DNA from: a virus
Virus record (IMG/VR): IMGVR_UViG_3300042520_002054
Coordinates: 1 to 64,000 of that record
Length of the DNA: 64,000 bases
Reading direction: 5' to 3' (one strand)
Part shown: positions 26,812 through 33,336 of the stretch, piece by piece
Position numbering within the stretch: position 1 is the first letter of the stretch
Layout: each line of letters starts with the position of its first letter
The notes under the pieces: model-generated
Seen by the model: the letters and a program-made list of their open reading frames with translations, nothing else
The model's database searches: none
What the model was told of the DNA's origin: nothing
Program-made: the position numbers and the translations under genes

Positions 26812-27120
26812 TTACATTCCTAATTTTTGCTCAAGCTTTTGAGCCTCTTCTTCAGTGAGTTCACTAGACCACTTAGATGCAGGACAACTGCTTGCTAAAC
26901 TTCTGGTTTTAAAAAATAATTTGCATCCGCAAAGACTGCAACAAGGTTGCGTACCAGCAACTAAGCACTTGTCACCTTTGTTATCAATATGCTCGCATCC
27001 ATTGCAAATACTCATACGTTCTTTTGCAATAGCTTCGACATCCTCTTTGGTAAATATTGAGTTCTTGATACCCTCAATAATTTCACCCTTGCTTTTCCAA
27101 ATTCGAATTATGCTGTTCAT
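26812..27120 (-). CDS. Cys-rich zinc-binding protein
   Basis: 102 residues from ATG 27120 (MNSIIRIWKSKGEII). Longer starts lie within the IHF-like gene. The centre has CNGCEH, then CLVAG, CCSLCGC and a late CPASKW, which gives enough ligands for two zinc sites. This Cys pattern is known from small phage proteins of unknown function in Bacteroidota phages. It overlaps the IHF-like gene by 38 nt and lies 12 nt before the nuclease gene. Confidence 0.65.
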   Translation of the reverse strand: MNSIIRIWKSKGEIIEGIKNSIFTKEDVEAIAKERMSICNGCEHIDNKGDKCLVAGTQPCCSLCGCKLFFKTRSLASSCPASKWSSELTEEEAQKLEQKLGM

Positions 27121-27484
27121 AGTTTTTTCTTTGGTTTTTGATTTCAGCTTTTTCAGTTTCAAGTGTAGCAACTTTTTCTTTTAAGTCTAAAAGTTTATCA
27201 AGCTGATCGTACTTGTCTTTTAGAATGCTGTATTGCTGTAATGTTTTTGGTGCACCGATTGTTTCGATCAACCTCTGTAGTCTTGCTATTTTATTTTCCA
27301 AAGACCAAGGTTTTACAACAAATGTTCCCAGATTTGGAACTTGTATGTGTGTATGTGTGACTTGCGACATTTGATTATGCACATACTTCCAATATTGCAC
27401 TATTACAGAATCAACAATTTCTTCGCTTACATTAAGCTTCTGTGCTGTCTTCTTTACTATTTGGTTTCTCTTGGTTGGTCTCAA
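27083..27484 (-). CDS. IHF/HU-like DNA-bending protein
   Basis: 133 residues. The first 75 match the HU/IHF fold: two helices (KRNQIVKKTAQKLNVSEEIV), then the beta arm with VPNLGTFVVKPW, where GxFxxxxR-type residues are expected. A coiled-coil extension of about 55 Lys/Glu/Gln-rich residues is added at the C-terminus and is absent from bacterial HU. crAss-like phages typically encode such IHF-like subunits in the packaging arm. It probably bends DNA for packaging or replication. Confidence 0.75.
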   Translation of the reverse strand: MRPTKRNQIVKKTAQKLNVSEEIVDSVIVQYWKYVHNQMSQVTHTHIQVPNLGTFVVKPWSLENKIARLQRLIETIGAPKTLQQYSILKDKYDQLDKLLDLKEKVATLETEKAEIKNQRKNYEQHNSNLEKQG

Positions 27485-27854
27485 CTGCTAAAAAATTATA
27501 GTTTAGTAAAATGTTTCCTTTTTTTGCAACATTTAATCCATCAATAAGTCTAATTACTTTCTTACCCTTACGTGATTTAATCACATAACCTCTCTTTTCA
27601 AGACTTACCATTCTGTTTCTTACGTTCTGTGAACGTACTTCTGGTTTTTCTGTATGCTTATATACAATACCTGCAGCACGATCACAGAACAAACGCAGTT
27701 CAATTGGACCCCATAAACCTAATAGTGTCAGCAGTTCCAAATCACTAGAAACAATGCTCTCTTTTTTAAAGAACATTACTTCTGTAATGATTTGGTACTT
27801 TACCAGATCGTAGTGATCTAGTCTTACCTTTTTTGTTATTTTGTTTACTTCCAT
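27432..27854 (-). CDS. Winged-helix-like conserved phage protein
   Basis: 140 residues. It opens MEVNKITKKVRLDHYDLVKY and contains GLWGPIELRLFCDRAAGIVY, then VRNRMVSLEKRGYVIKSRKGKK, which looks like the recognition helix and wing of a winged-helix domain. A Glu/Ser-rich tail follows. First gene after the structured non-coding region and co-directional with it, overlapping the IHF-like gene by 53 nt. Likely a DNA-binding regulator or packaging factor; conserved in crAss-like phages as far as I can judge. Confidence 0.6.
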   Translation of the reverse strand: MEVNKITKKVRLDHYDLVKYQIITEVMFFKKESIVSSDLELLTLLGLWGPIELRLFCDRAAGIVYKHTEKPEVRSQNVRNRMVSLEKRGYVIKSRKGKKVIRLIDGLNVAKKGNILLNYNFLAVETNQEKPNSKEDSTEA

Positions 27855-27865
27855 TTTGGTTTTAT

Positions 27866-28325
27866 TTCTTAATAATGTCAGTGAGCGAGTTTCACGCTCA
27901 TCTCCTATAATCCAGTTATATCTGCGGATACAACTGTAACCCTTGCCACCTAAGGGATAGGCGTGCTTTTTTTACGCTTGCACCAACACGACATTGACTA
28001 TGTTTACTGATTTTTCATAAGGTGGGAGTCCTGACTACCCACAAGTCTAACGCATGTCCCTTTTCACCCATAATCCAAGTAGATGATCAGTCTACCTGTA
28101 ATGATTAGCTGGATTGACTACCAGCACCTGCTGCGGAGATCAGTATGTATATTCTTCGCAGGACCCCAGAGCTTATTGGTTACGCTACCTTTAAGTTGAG
28201 TGGTTTTATCCTCCATGCCTGACAACGTGCGTCCCAGTGCTTTGCAGAACGGTAACACTACATTAACCCCTCTCAAGAGTTTGTTCAGTCACAAATGAAA
28301 ATCAGATTTCTCAAAGAACGATTTG
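27866..28325 (-). ncRNA. Candidate large structured non-coding RNA next to tRNA-Met
   Basis: About 460 nt without a plausible gene on either strand. At least nine hairpins are readable: TGAGCG/CGCTCA (27882-27900); a 10-bp stem with 4-nt loop (27913-27936); CCCTT/AAGGG (27940-27956); GCGT/ACGC (27961-27977); GTGGG plus ACT/AGT (28022-28042); an 8-bp stem (28076-28098); GCTGG/CCAGC (28108-28125); CTGCG/CGCAG (28131-28161); and CTTA-AA-GGT/ACC-AA-TAAG (28172-28195). A long-range pairing AATGTC/GACATT (27874-27879 with 27990-27995) encloses the first four. It lies directly downstream of tRNA-Met. Strand is inferred from the flanking genes. No tmRNA or RNase P signature is seen. Confidence 0.6.
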
Positions 28326-28400
28326 TTGCGGGGGTGAGATTCGAACTCACGTAGTTTGGCTTATGAGACCAAGCTGGAACCAACTCCAGTCTACCCCGCC
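28326..28400 (-). tRNA. tRNA with CAU anticodon (Met-type)
   Basis: Cloverleaf on the minus strand: acceptor GGCGGGG with CCCCGCA, D stem CTGG/CCAG with GG in the loop, anticodon stem TTGGT/GCCAA with loop CTCATAA (anticodon CAT), and T arm GTGAG/CTCAC with loop TTCGAAT. The first acceptor pair is G1-A72, a mismatch, and the D arm is preceded by four bases (TAGA) where two are usual. No CCA is encoded. Met is the simplest reading; an Ile-type CAU (lysidine) cannot be excluded. Confidence 0.85.
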
Positions 28401-28405
28401 TTTAG

Positions 28406-28681
28406 TTACCAGACAATTGCAATGTCTCTTTCAGCAATCATCAAACGTGTTTCACCTTCTACTTCAATAATCTCAGTATTTTGAAGAATAATTGCAGGGA
28501 TATACACTTTGTCACCTGGTTTTACCAGTGACACTTCTTCTCCAACAGCATACACTTCAAGAGCTGTCCACTGCTTCATCATGTCTTTCTCAAGCTGAGC
28601 CTCTCCTTCAGGAGTTAATACGATCTTAGAGTCCGGTTTTACCGGTTTTTTCAAAAGAATTCTTGTTCCTACTAGTTTCAT
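28406..28681 (-). CDS. GroES-like co-chaperonin
   Basis: 91 residues, close to the usual 95-97 of GroES. It follows the GroES order: GTRILLKKPVKPDSKIVLTP at the start, VYAVGEEVSLVKPGDKVYIP in the middle (the VGxG...VKxGDxV core) and EGETRLMIAERDIAIVW at the end. The mobile loop around residues 18-30 is present but differs from the host type. Phage co-chaperonins such as T4 gp31 redirect host GroEL to fold capsid protein. The gene lies between two tRNA genes in the leftward arm that leads to capsid genes. Confidence 0.7.
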   Translation of the reverse strand: MKLVGTRILLKKPVKPDSKIVLTPEGEAQLEKDMMKQWTALEVYAVGEEVSLVKPGDKVYIPAIILQNTEIIEVEGETRLMIAERDIAIVW

Positions 28682-28706
28682 AATTTATTGGTTTATAATT
28701 GTTTAG

Positions 28707-28780
28707 AGCCACCAGTAGGAATCGAACCCACAACCTACTGAGTACAAATCAGTTGCTCTACCAGATTGAGCTATGGTGGC
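28707..28780 (-). tRNA. tRNA-Thr (TGT anticodon)
   Basis: Minus-strand cloverleaf: acceptor GCCACCA/TGGTGGC, D arm GCTC...GAGC, anticodon stem ACTGA/TCAGT with loop TTTGTAC (anticodon TGT), T stem GTGGG/CCTAC (one G-T pair) with loop TTCGATT, discriminator T. No CCA is encoded. Confidence 0.9.
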
Positions 28781-28785
28781 AAGAC

Positions 28786-28914
28786 CTAATCAGTTTTCTT
28801 TCTTTGTTGGTTTTTCTTGTTAGAAAACTTTTCAAAACCACGGTTATCGTAGTTCCTTTCCTCGATGTCTTCAATCCAACGGTTTCGCTTAGGTCCTCCT
28901 CGTTCTTTTCTCAT
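28786..28914 (-). CDS. 42-residue basic protein
   Basis: A short frame starts MRKERGGPKRNRWIEDIEER and ends KKNQQRKKTD. It is rich in Arg, Lys, Asn and Gln and would be disordered and RNA- or DNA-binding. It fills the gap between the terminator of the upstream gene and tRNA-Thr. Evidence is only the open frame, a clean ATG and the co-directional context, so confidence is moderate. Confidence 0.5.
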   Translation of the reverse strand: MRKERGGPKRNRWIEDIEERNYDNRGFEKFSNKKNQQRKKTD

Positions 28915-28942
28915 ACTGTTTCAACTTTGTTAATGGATAAAC

Positions 28943-28966
28943 CCCCCGCAATCAAGCGGAGGGCTT
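28943..28966 (-). terminator. Terminator
   Basis: CCCCCCGC/GCGGAGGG type stem (8 bp, 6-nt loop), which on the minus strand is followed by TTTATCC. It ends the transcript of the 92-residue gene, though read-through into the tRNA region is likely because no other promoter is obvious downstream. Confidence 0.65.
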
Positions 28967-29013
28967 ATACCATAGGTTTTCACAGGTATTGGATTTCACT
29001 TTTACACTTGCAC

Positions 29014-29292
29014 TTAACGGTCGCGTTTCAGAGTTCTTCCACCTCTCGACGCTGGTTCTTCATTAGGAGTAATATCATCATCCGTTTCACCTTCATCCTG
29101 TGAAGCCTGAATAGCATTCATAGTCATCACCGCATTCAAACGCTGTGCGTCAGCAATAGCTGTCTTACTATTCAGATCAGCTAACTGGTAACGCAAACTT
29201 GCAAGTTCAATCTGCGACTTATACCATGCTATAATTTCATCTCTTGTGGGTTCTTTGGGAACCTCTTGTTCAATATTTTCTTTTGTATCCAT
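29014..29292 (-). CDS. Small helical acidic protein, first gene of the leftward arm
   Basis: 92 residues. The N-terminus is acidic (EQEVPKEPTRDEIIAWYKSQ). A single long helix (residues about 20-65) follows, then an acidic stretch (DEGETDDDITPNEEP) and a basic tail (SRGGRTLKRDR). It has the best leftward promoter in the window 28-60 nt upstream and a terminator just after it. No family recognised. Confidence 0.6.
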   Translation of the reverse strand: MDTKENIEQEVPKEPTRDEIIAWYKSQIELASLRYQLADLNSKTAIADAQRLNAVMTMNAIQASQDEGETDDDITPNEEPASRGGRTLKRDR

Positions 29293-29319
29293 ATTCTTGT
29301 TGGTTTAAGGTCTACAATA

Positions 29320-29350
29320 CAAATATACTTAGAAAGTTTAAATTCTACAA
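29320..29350 (-). promoter_or_regulatory. Bacteroidota-type promoter, leftward
   Basis: On the minus strand TTG, exactly 20 nt, then TATATTTG: both the -33 and -7 elements of the Bacteroidota housekeeping promoter with ideal spacing. It drives the 92-residue gene and possibly the whole leftward arm. The -33 TTG is itself part of a TTTGTAGAA motif. Confidence 0.75.
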
Positions 29351-29359
29351 ATTTATTAG

Positions 29360-29367
29360 TATTTTTG
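29360..29367 (+). promoter_or_regulatory. Candidate -7 box for the rightward PhoH island
   Basis: TATTTTTG followed by TAGAGG. It matches TAnnTTTG and lies 30-40 nt upstream of the first rightward gene; at -33 the sequence is TTT rather than TTG. It is arranged back to back with the leftward promoter. Confidence 0.5.
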
Positions 29368-29398
29368 TAGAGGTAGGGTTAAACTTTTGAAGTGTAAT

Positions 29399-29599
29399 AT
29401 GTCAGAAAAGTACACGTCGAGCTTGAAACTTAAGAAGATACGCGATATCTTACTTAAGAAGAGGTTTAAGTATCTCGATGATACCAAGACGGTAAAGGTC
29501 TATAAGAACAAAGAGTATAAGTTGTACAGAATGGATAATGTAGATATTATTACAGACACAAAAGATAACCGTCTAGGTATACTAATACAGGATATATGA
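29399..29599 (+). CDS. Small basic protein, first gene of the rightward island
   Basis: 66 residues from ATG 29399 (MSEKYTSSLKLKKIRDIL). An alternative ATG at 29387 adds MKCN. Lysine- and tyrosine-rich, a helix followed by beta hairpins (TKTVKVYKNKEYKLYRMD). The stop overlaps the start of the next gene by 4 nt. No family recognised. Confidence 0.55.
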   Translation: MSEKYTSSLKLKKIRDILLKKRFKYLDDTKTVKVYKNKEYKLYRMDNVDIITDTKDNRLGILIQDI

Positions 29600-30093
29600 A
29601 AGTCAGTAGAGAACTAGAATGGGAGGCATTACAAAAGGTTTGCTTACATGCTGAAAAACTAGCTGAGCAAAATGGTCTAACCCCTCAAAATACCGTTGTA
29701 GCAATGGTATCACCCGATTACAGTGCAACTGTTGCCATGCATGTTGCGCATCATCTGAGTAAAGATGGTGAAATGCTTGACATTATTCCCGTAGACATAC
29801 CATATCCAGATCAAGATCCTGCAGAGTTTCAGGACAATTTCACACATGTAGTCTCTCACAAATTTGATAAGTATCAAAACGTCATTCTTGTAGAAGGCGG
29901 TGTTATTTCAGGTAAAACATTTGAATTCATAGATGCAGATCTCCGAGATAGGGGTCTGAACGTATTCTCTATTGCATTATTTGAGAATAATCATAGCACT
30001 TATTGGTCTGATATTGTGGGTTTCTACTATGACTGGAAAAAAGAACCCTTAGAATTTTATTGGGAAAGAGAAAACAAACATTGGAATTTTTGA
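29596..30093 (+). CDS. Phosphoribosyltransferase-like protein
   Basis: 165 residues with a Rossmann-like alternation of strands and helices. The segment NVILVEGGVISGKTFEFID around residues 95-113 sits where type I phosphoribosyltransferases have the PRPP loop (four hydrophobics, two acids, then a small-residue turn and T). Only one of the two acidic residues is kept (VEGG for xDDxxTTG), so catalysis is doubtful. Upstream, VVAMVSPDYSATVAMHVAHH fits the first half of that fold. It may act in nucleotide metabolism or as a regulator. Family assignment is tentative. Confidence 0.5.
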   Translation: MKVSRELEWEALQKVCLHAEKLAEQNGLTPQNTVVAMVSPDYSATVAMHVAHHLSKDGEMLDIIPVDIPYPDQDPAEFQDNFTHVVSHKFDKYQNVILVEGGVISGKTFEFIDADLRDRGLNVFSIALFENNHSTYWSDIVGFYYDWKKEPLEFYWERENKHWNF

Positions 30094-30094
30094 T

Positions 30095-30529
30095 ATGGAA
30101 AAGAAAAAAGCAATATTCAAATTTAACGGTGGCAAAGGAGCTTTGCTTTGCAGTAAATGCAGTAAAATAATTAAAACAGGTAGTACTATGACTGAAGAAG
30201 AAATATTAGCAATGAAAGGTAAAGCATCGCTTGAAGCGCAATACTGCGAAGATTGTGGAGGAGTTAAGCCAGACGTTAAAATATTTTATTTAACTCGTGC
30301 TGAGGATAACAAGGTTATAGCCGGTTTGAGTTATAAGTTTGTAGAATGGAATGAAAACGGTACAGGTAAGGACTTACATGCTGAACCTCAAGTTGGATTT
30401 AGTTTTATCATGGACCCTAATCCTATAGATTTTACTTGGTTGACAACTAAGATTACAGAAATCGTAGAAGACAACGAAAAAGTTCTAAAATTCAAAACAC
30501 AGAATTCTACATACACTTTAGAAAAATAA
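30095..30529 (+). CDS. Zinc-ribbon protein, function unknown
   Basis: 144 residues. The first half has two Cys pairs, CSKC (around residue 19) and CEDC (around 49), making a zinc ribbon. The C-terminal 85 residues are a beta-rich domain (VIAGLSYKFVEWNENGTG). Directly follows the PRTase-like gene with 1 nt between stop and start region, so it is in the same operon. Confidence 0.6.
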   Translation: MEKKKAIFKFNGGKGALLCSKCSKIIKTGSTMTEEEILAMKGKASLEAQYCEDCGGVKPDVKIFYLTRAEDNKVIAGLSYKFVEWNENGTGKDLHAEPQVGFSFIMDPNPIDFTWLTTKITEIVEDNEKVLKFKTQNSTYTLEK

Positions 30530-30530
30530 A

Positions 30531-30857
30531 ATGATGACTGAAGAACAAATTCTCAAATACGGTGAAATACAGTATTTGAAAGGGAGAATAGATGAGCTTG
30601 AAAAAGCTGCGTGTATTGTTATGAGTACACAGTCTATTCGTAGAGTTGATGCAAGACTCGATAAGTATTATCGAAAACTCAAAGAGGTTGATGAGATTTC
30701 TTACTATTTACATTTTGTAGAATCCAAAAATGTTCGGCATAGTAAAGAAAAGAGTAAGAGACATGTTCAGGATCTTCTAAAAGAAGTGTTGGAGCATGTT
30801 ACAGACATTGACCTTAAAATTAAAATTTCAGATCACATTAATAGGATTTCAGGATGA
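30531..30857 (+). CDS. Helical protein, function unknown
   Basis: 108 residues, nearly all helix, with a heptad-like pattern (YLKGRIDELEKAACIV and RLDKYYRKLKEVDEIS) and a His-rich patch in the middle. Two adjacent Met codons are possible starts. The stop overlaps the PhoH start by 4 nt. Confidence 0.55.
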   Translation: MMTEEQILKYGEIQYLKGRIDELEKAACIVMSTQSIRRVDARLDKYYRKLKEVDEISYYLHFVESKNVRHSKEKSKRHVQDLLKEVLEHVTDIDLKIKISDHINRISG

Positions 30858-31501
30858 GAGAAGCAAACCGTACCCGTAAAAACGAGATTCGTTATAAAGT
30901 AGAATTAAACGAAGAGCAGAAAGAAGTAAAACGTTTAATTAGAGAAAACCAAGTTGTAGTCATTACAGGTAGAGCCGGTTGTGGTAAGTCGCTTGTCTCT
31001 GCACAAACTGCTTTAGATTTTCTGTTTAAAAAAGAATCAGAAAAGATTTTAGTTACAAGAGCGACTATTGAGGTAGGTAACTCTCTAGGTTTTCTACCTG
31101 GATCTCTTGATGAAAAGTTTAATCCTTATTTAGAAGCCTTTCAGGAGAACCTGCTAAAGTGTTATGATAGAGTAAGGATTGAAGAGCTGATTAAAGATAA
31201 GCTCATAGAAGCGATGCCTGTGCAGTTTATTCGCGGAAAGACTATAGATGACGTTCTTGTCGTAGAAGAAGCTCAGAACTTAAATAAACAGCAAATGCTG
31301 GCAATTCTTACTCGTCTTGGTAAGACTGGTAAGATCATCATTAACGGTGACAATGAGCAGAAGGATATTAAGGATGAATATAACGGATTAAGCTATGTTA
31401 TTGAGCTGAGTAAAAAAATTGAAGAAATTAAGTGGATCAAGCTCAAGGTGAATCACAGATCGGATTTAGTTGGTAAAATTTTAGATTATGAGTACAAATG
31501 A
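30854..31501 (+). CDS. PhoH-like ATPase
   Basis: 215 residues. Walker A is VITGRAGCGKSLVSAQ (about residue 39), Walker B is DDVLVVEEAQN (about 135) and the sensor-type strand is KIIINGDNEQKD, all characteristic of PhoH-family ATPases, which are common in phages. The length is that of a stand-alone PhoH domain. The family is linked to RNA handling and phosphate stress, but its phage role is not established. It overlaps the genes on both sides. Confidence 0.85.
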   Translation: MREANRTRKNEIRYKVELNEEQKEVKRLIRENQVVVITGRAGCGKSLVSAQTALDFLFKKESEKILVTRATIEVGNSLGFLPGSLDEKFNPYLEAFQENLLKCYDRVRIEELIKDKLIEAMPVQFIRGKTIDDVLVVEEAQNLNKQQMLAILTRLGKTGKIIINGDNEQKDIKDEYNGLSYVIELSKKIEEIKWIKLKVNHRSDLVGKILDYEYK

Positions 31502-32024
31502 TAAAACTGAGCTAAGACACAAGCTCGCTAAACAAATTGTAGACATCTATCCAAAGATGTTTACATTCTGCGTAAGACTAAACTGCGAACCTGATCCATA
31601 TGAAACATATGGTACGGGAATGGGTGTTGGTCTTGGATGGTACCCAATTATTAAAAAGCTTGTAGAGACAATCCATGAAAACGATACAATGCTTAATCTT
31701 GAACATGGTACTGACCATGTCACAAAAGTAACTCAGATTAAAGAAAAGTTTGGAGGACTGCGCTTTTACGTGACCGGTACCAGTGATAAGAACTGGAAAG
31801 CCATCGATGCAGCTGAAGAAGACTCATTCTATACTTGTGAAGAATGTGGTTCTAAACAAGATGTCGGTCGTTGGAATGACGGTTGGGTTTCAACCAAATG
31901 TAAAAAATGCGCAACTGAAGAGTTTGAAGAGCGCAAAGCAAAAGGTCAATGGGTAGAAGGCACCACTCTTGACGAAATATTTAAGACTTGGTCAGAGATA
32001 TCTCAACCCGATGAGCACGAGTAA
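31488..32024 (+). CDS. Conserved phage protein with zinc finger, function unknown
   Basis: 178 residues. It contains GWYPIIKKLVETIHE, then VTQIKEKFGGLRFYVTG, then a zinc finger CEECGSK...CKKC. This combination is widespread in phage proteins of unknown function. It overlaps PhoH by 14 nt and ends one base before the convergent leftward gene, closing the rightward island. Confidence 0.7.
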   Translation: MSTNDKTELRHKLAKQIVDIYPKMFTFCVRLNCEPDPYETYGTGMGVGLGWYPIIKKLVETIHENDTMLNLEHGTDHVTKVTQIKEKFGGLRFYVTGTSDKNWKAIDAAEEDSFYTCEECGSKQDVGRWNDGWVSTKCKKCATEEFEERKAKGQWVEGTTLDEIFKTWSEISQPDEHE

Positions 32025-32216
32025 CTAGGTTAGCTGCAAAGACAGCGACCATTTAAACCATGTGAGATCGAGATAGTAGTGGTTAAAACCTACTACTGTT
32101 TCGGTCTCTTTCTTTTTTACATATTTGTAGTCTTCTTCGTACCATACAGAAACAGCCGGAAGAATGTAGAACGTATTGTGATTTTCTAGAATAGTGAATC
32201 TTTTAAATAGTTTCAT
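32025..32216 (-). CDS. Small leftward protein, function unknown
   Basis: 63 residues from ATG 32216 (MKLFKRFTILENHNTFYILP). A start at 32255 would read through the region of the neighbouring small gene. Rich in Tyr, Trp and Phe (AVSVWYEEDYKYVKKK, TWFKWSLSLQ). It is convergent with the 178-residue gene, with no gap between the stops. No family recognised. Confidence 0.5.
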   Translation of the reverse strand: MKLFKRFTILENHNTFYILPAVSVWYEEDYKYVKKKETETVVGFNHYYLDLTWFKWSLSLQLT

Positions 32217-32235
32217 TTTCTTTGGTATTAAGTTT

Positions 32236-32364
32236 TTAATCCATCCACTTACCATGAGTTCTCAAATGCCAAAACCTGTGTTTGAGCACTTCAATAACTA
32301 ATTGAAAAAAAGAATCTGCTTCATAGCTTCCAGCTGAGCATATTAGTTTGAATTTTGATTTCAT
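32236..32364 (-). CDS. 42-residue miniprotein
   Basis: A short frame starting MKSKFKLICSAGSYEADSFF and ending HLRTHGKWMD. It opens with a beta strand plus a helix, the design of a small folded domain. It lies between two leftward genes in the same direction and has an A-rich leader like theirs. Supported only by frame and context. Confidence 0.45.
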   Translation of the reverse strand: MKSKFKLICSAGSYEADSFFQLVIEVLKHRFWHLRTHGKWMD

Positions 32365-32434
32365 TTCTCGTTGGTGTTAAAGGTTTTTTTTGTATTACTG
32401 TAATCAGGGTTACCGTAACCAGGGTTACGATAAT

Positions 32435-32752
32435 TCATTTTCCTATAAATTGTTGGATTACTTTGGCAAAAACACTGATGTTTACCTCAAAGCCTTTGTG
32501 GTCCATAAAGAACTTGTAGTCATTGGGTACTGACGGGTCACTGTACCTGGTGCCTGTAGCAACACAGACAGCCTCCATCACCTCGTGACAGATAACACTG
32601 AATACATAAGAAGGATCAGACTGTAGAGTAGCTGTTCCAATTACAATCTCACTATCGGGGAAACTGAACGACCCACCCGCGTTATTCTTGTCGGTCCTCA
32701 CCTTAAACGTATGAGATAGAATACTTATCTCCTTAGGGAATACAATCTTCAT
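32435..32752 (-). CDS. Phage protein with HExxE metal-binding-like motif
   Basis: 105 residues from ATG 32752 (MKIVFPKEISILSHTFKVRT). The longer frame to 32809 begins next to the tRNA gene and is less likely. The motif SVICHEVMEAVCVA places HExxE in a helix, as in a common group of small phage proteins related to HExxH peptidases, followed by a C-terminal helix. Metal binding is plausible; activity is not shown. Confidence 0.6.
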   Translation of the reverse strand: MKIVFPKEISILSHTFKVRTDKNNAGGSFSFPDSEIVIGTATLQSDPSYVFSVICHEVMEAVCVATGTRYSDPSVPNDYKFFMDHKGFEVNISVFAKVIQQFIGK

Positions 32753-32804
32753 AGTACTACGTATTTGTCCAGTTTTTTGCATAATAAACTGGACAGGTTT
32801 ATTG

Positions 32805-32878
<74 letters not shown>

Positions 32879-32885
32879 ATGTCTA

Positions 32886-32893
32886 CAAATATA
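32886..32893 (-). promoter_or_regulatory. Candidate -7 box upstream of tRNA-Arg
   Basis: On the minus strand TATATTTG followed by TAGAC, 8 nt before the tRNA 5' end. The -7 element is perfect but no TTG is found at -33. Confidence 0.45.
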
Positions 32894-32917
32894 TAAAAAT
32901 TCCTTGAAGTTCTACAT

Positions 32918-32931
32918 GTTTCACGTGGAAC
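32918..32931. promoter_or_regulatory. parS-like ParB binding site
   Basis: GTTTCACGTGGAAC matches the bacterial chromosomal parS consensus GTTYCACGTGRAAC at all 14 positions and is nearly palindromic. It lies in the non-coding stretch between tRNA-Arg and the rightward genes. No ParA or ParB gene is seen in the window, so host ParB is the likely ligand. Binding is inference from the sequence match. Confidence 0.6.
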
Positions 32932-33110
32932 GTCTACAAAATAACCAACATCTACAAAACTACCCCCATAGTTCCAACAGAGAAATGATACCCCCCGGTA
33001 CCCAGTCGCATATGGGGGAGAGAGGATGAGGAGGGGTTAATAACAACCCCCCACCCAGCGCGCAAAGAGGTACCCACCCCCGCCTTGATTCAGCATGTAA
33101 AGCACGGATT
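32932..33110. other. Non-coding divergent region
   Basis: Together with the parS-like site this forms a gene-poor stretch where transcription switches from leftward to rightward. It has C- and G-runs (for example CCCCCC at about 32,990 and 33,045) that can pair locally, and one copy of the ACTCACC-type motif (33069). Such a strand switch is where a phage replication origin is often found, but no origin repeats are recognisable. Confidence 0.4.
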
Positions 33111-33212
33111 ATGTATCACTGGTACATCATTTCGGGAGTCAGTATCCTTGCTAAGTCGCTGCGAGAAGCGTATCGCTACTACAGAGACAACTGCAAGGAG
33201 AAAGGTGAGTAG
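33111..33212 (+). CDS. 33-residue peptide with own terminator
   Basis: A short frame starting MYHWYIISGVSILAKSLREA and ending DNCKEKGE. A hydrophobic start is followed by a basic amphipathic helix. It is followed within 30 nt by a 12-bp terminator, and its base composition matches the highly expressed genes after it, which is the main reason to list it. It may instead be part of an untranslated leader RNA. Confidence 0.4.
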   Translation: MYHWYIISGVSILAKSLREAYRYYRDNCKEKGE

Positions 33213-33241
33213 GGATTACTCACGCCCGGCAGCACGACACA

Positions 33242-33278
33242 GGAGATACTAGACTACACATCTGGTATCTCCTTTATT
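33242..33278 (+). terminator. Strong rightward terminator
   Basis: GGAGATACTAGA pairs with TCTGGTATCTCC (12 bp, one G-T), loop CTACACA, followed by TTTATT. Confidence 0.8.
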
Positions 33279-33336
33279 ACCGCTTTATGTGTAATACTCA
33301 CCATCTCTAACAAGTAACATCAAAACCCTAAATATC

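Noticed and set aside
33292-33306. TAATACTCACCATCT as a T7-type phage promoter
   Set aside because: The likeness to the T7 promoter is partial, and no T7-like single-subunit RNA polymerase is encoded in this window. Kept only as a motif of unknown role.
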